This document shows, piece after piece, positions 4,973 to 6,454 of a DNA stretch of 6,454 nt. The notes under the pieces were generated by a model. That model worked only from the letters and a program-made list of their open reading frames with translations. It did no database searches and had not been told where the DNA came from. Made by a program: the position numbers and the translations under genes. How positions within the stretch are numbered: the first letter of the stretch is position 1; each line of letters begins with the position of its first letter. The stretch is from JAGMDK01 sp023128695 (lineage in GTDB: Bacteria; Planctomycetota; Phycisphaerae; UBA1845; Fen-1342): the NCBI GenBank assembly GCA_030628805.1, contig DAOVQG010000272.1, positions 1-6,454 on the forward strand. Direction: 5' to 3'.

Positions 4973-6454
<1,482 letters not shown>

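Overview
The window reads as chromosomal DNA from a member of the Planctomycetota. The strongest evidence is the partial 16S rRNA gene at the right end. It carries an exact EUB338-II type site (ACACCTACGGGTGGCTGC, 5331-5348), the GGGGGCTCACACAAGCGG variant near E. coli 910-930, and CTTAACGAGCGAAACCC near E. coli 1100. The high GC content, GC-rich third codon positions and dense GC-rich palindromic repeats also fit. The order cannot be fixed from this sequence alone: sites for two widely used planctomycete probes are mismatched.

Left half (1-3786): three genes on the + strand look like one part of an exopolysaccharide or surface-glycan cluster. They are a heparinase II/III (alginate-lyase-like) family protein that lacks its N-terminus because the window starts inside it, a GT-B fold (GT4-like) glycosyltransferase whose ATG overlaps the previous stop codon (TAATG), and a left-handed beta-helix acyltransferase of the WcaF/maltose O-acetyltransferase type. 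A likely logic is that the glycosyltransferase and acyltransferase build and decorate a polysaccharide, while the lyase-like protein trims or remodels it. A 200-bp array of palindromic repeats lies between the second and third genes.

Middle (3787-4972): a hairpin-rich spacer with a 61-nt stem-loop and a 9-bp tandem repeat, then a small basic protein of unknown function (4034-4342), then about 630 bp of non-coding DNA. The non-coding part holds another dispersed palindrome, a 98-bp element bounded by perfect 21-bp inverted repeats, and a plausible rRNA promoter followed by a boxB-like hairpin and a boxA-like antitermination site.

Right end (4973-6454): the 16S rRNA gene, cut by the window end before its 3' terminus. 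No 23S, 5S or tRNA gene is visible.

The most notable observations concern a dispersed palindrome family (TGTAGCG followed by a GC-rich hairpin). One cluster lies in frame inside the lyase gene, adding about 36 repeat-encoded residues. Copies show compensatory stem changes. The 16S gene carries a compensatory pair in the 530-loop pseudoknot (A506-U525 in place of G506-C525). No CRISPR, phage, transposase or defence gene was found.
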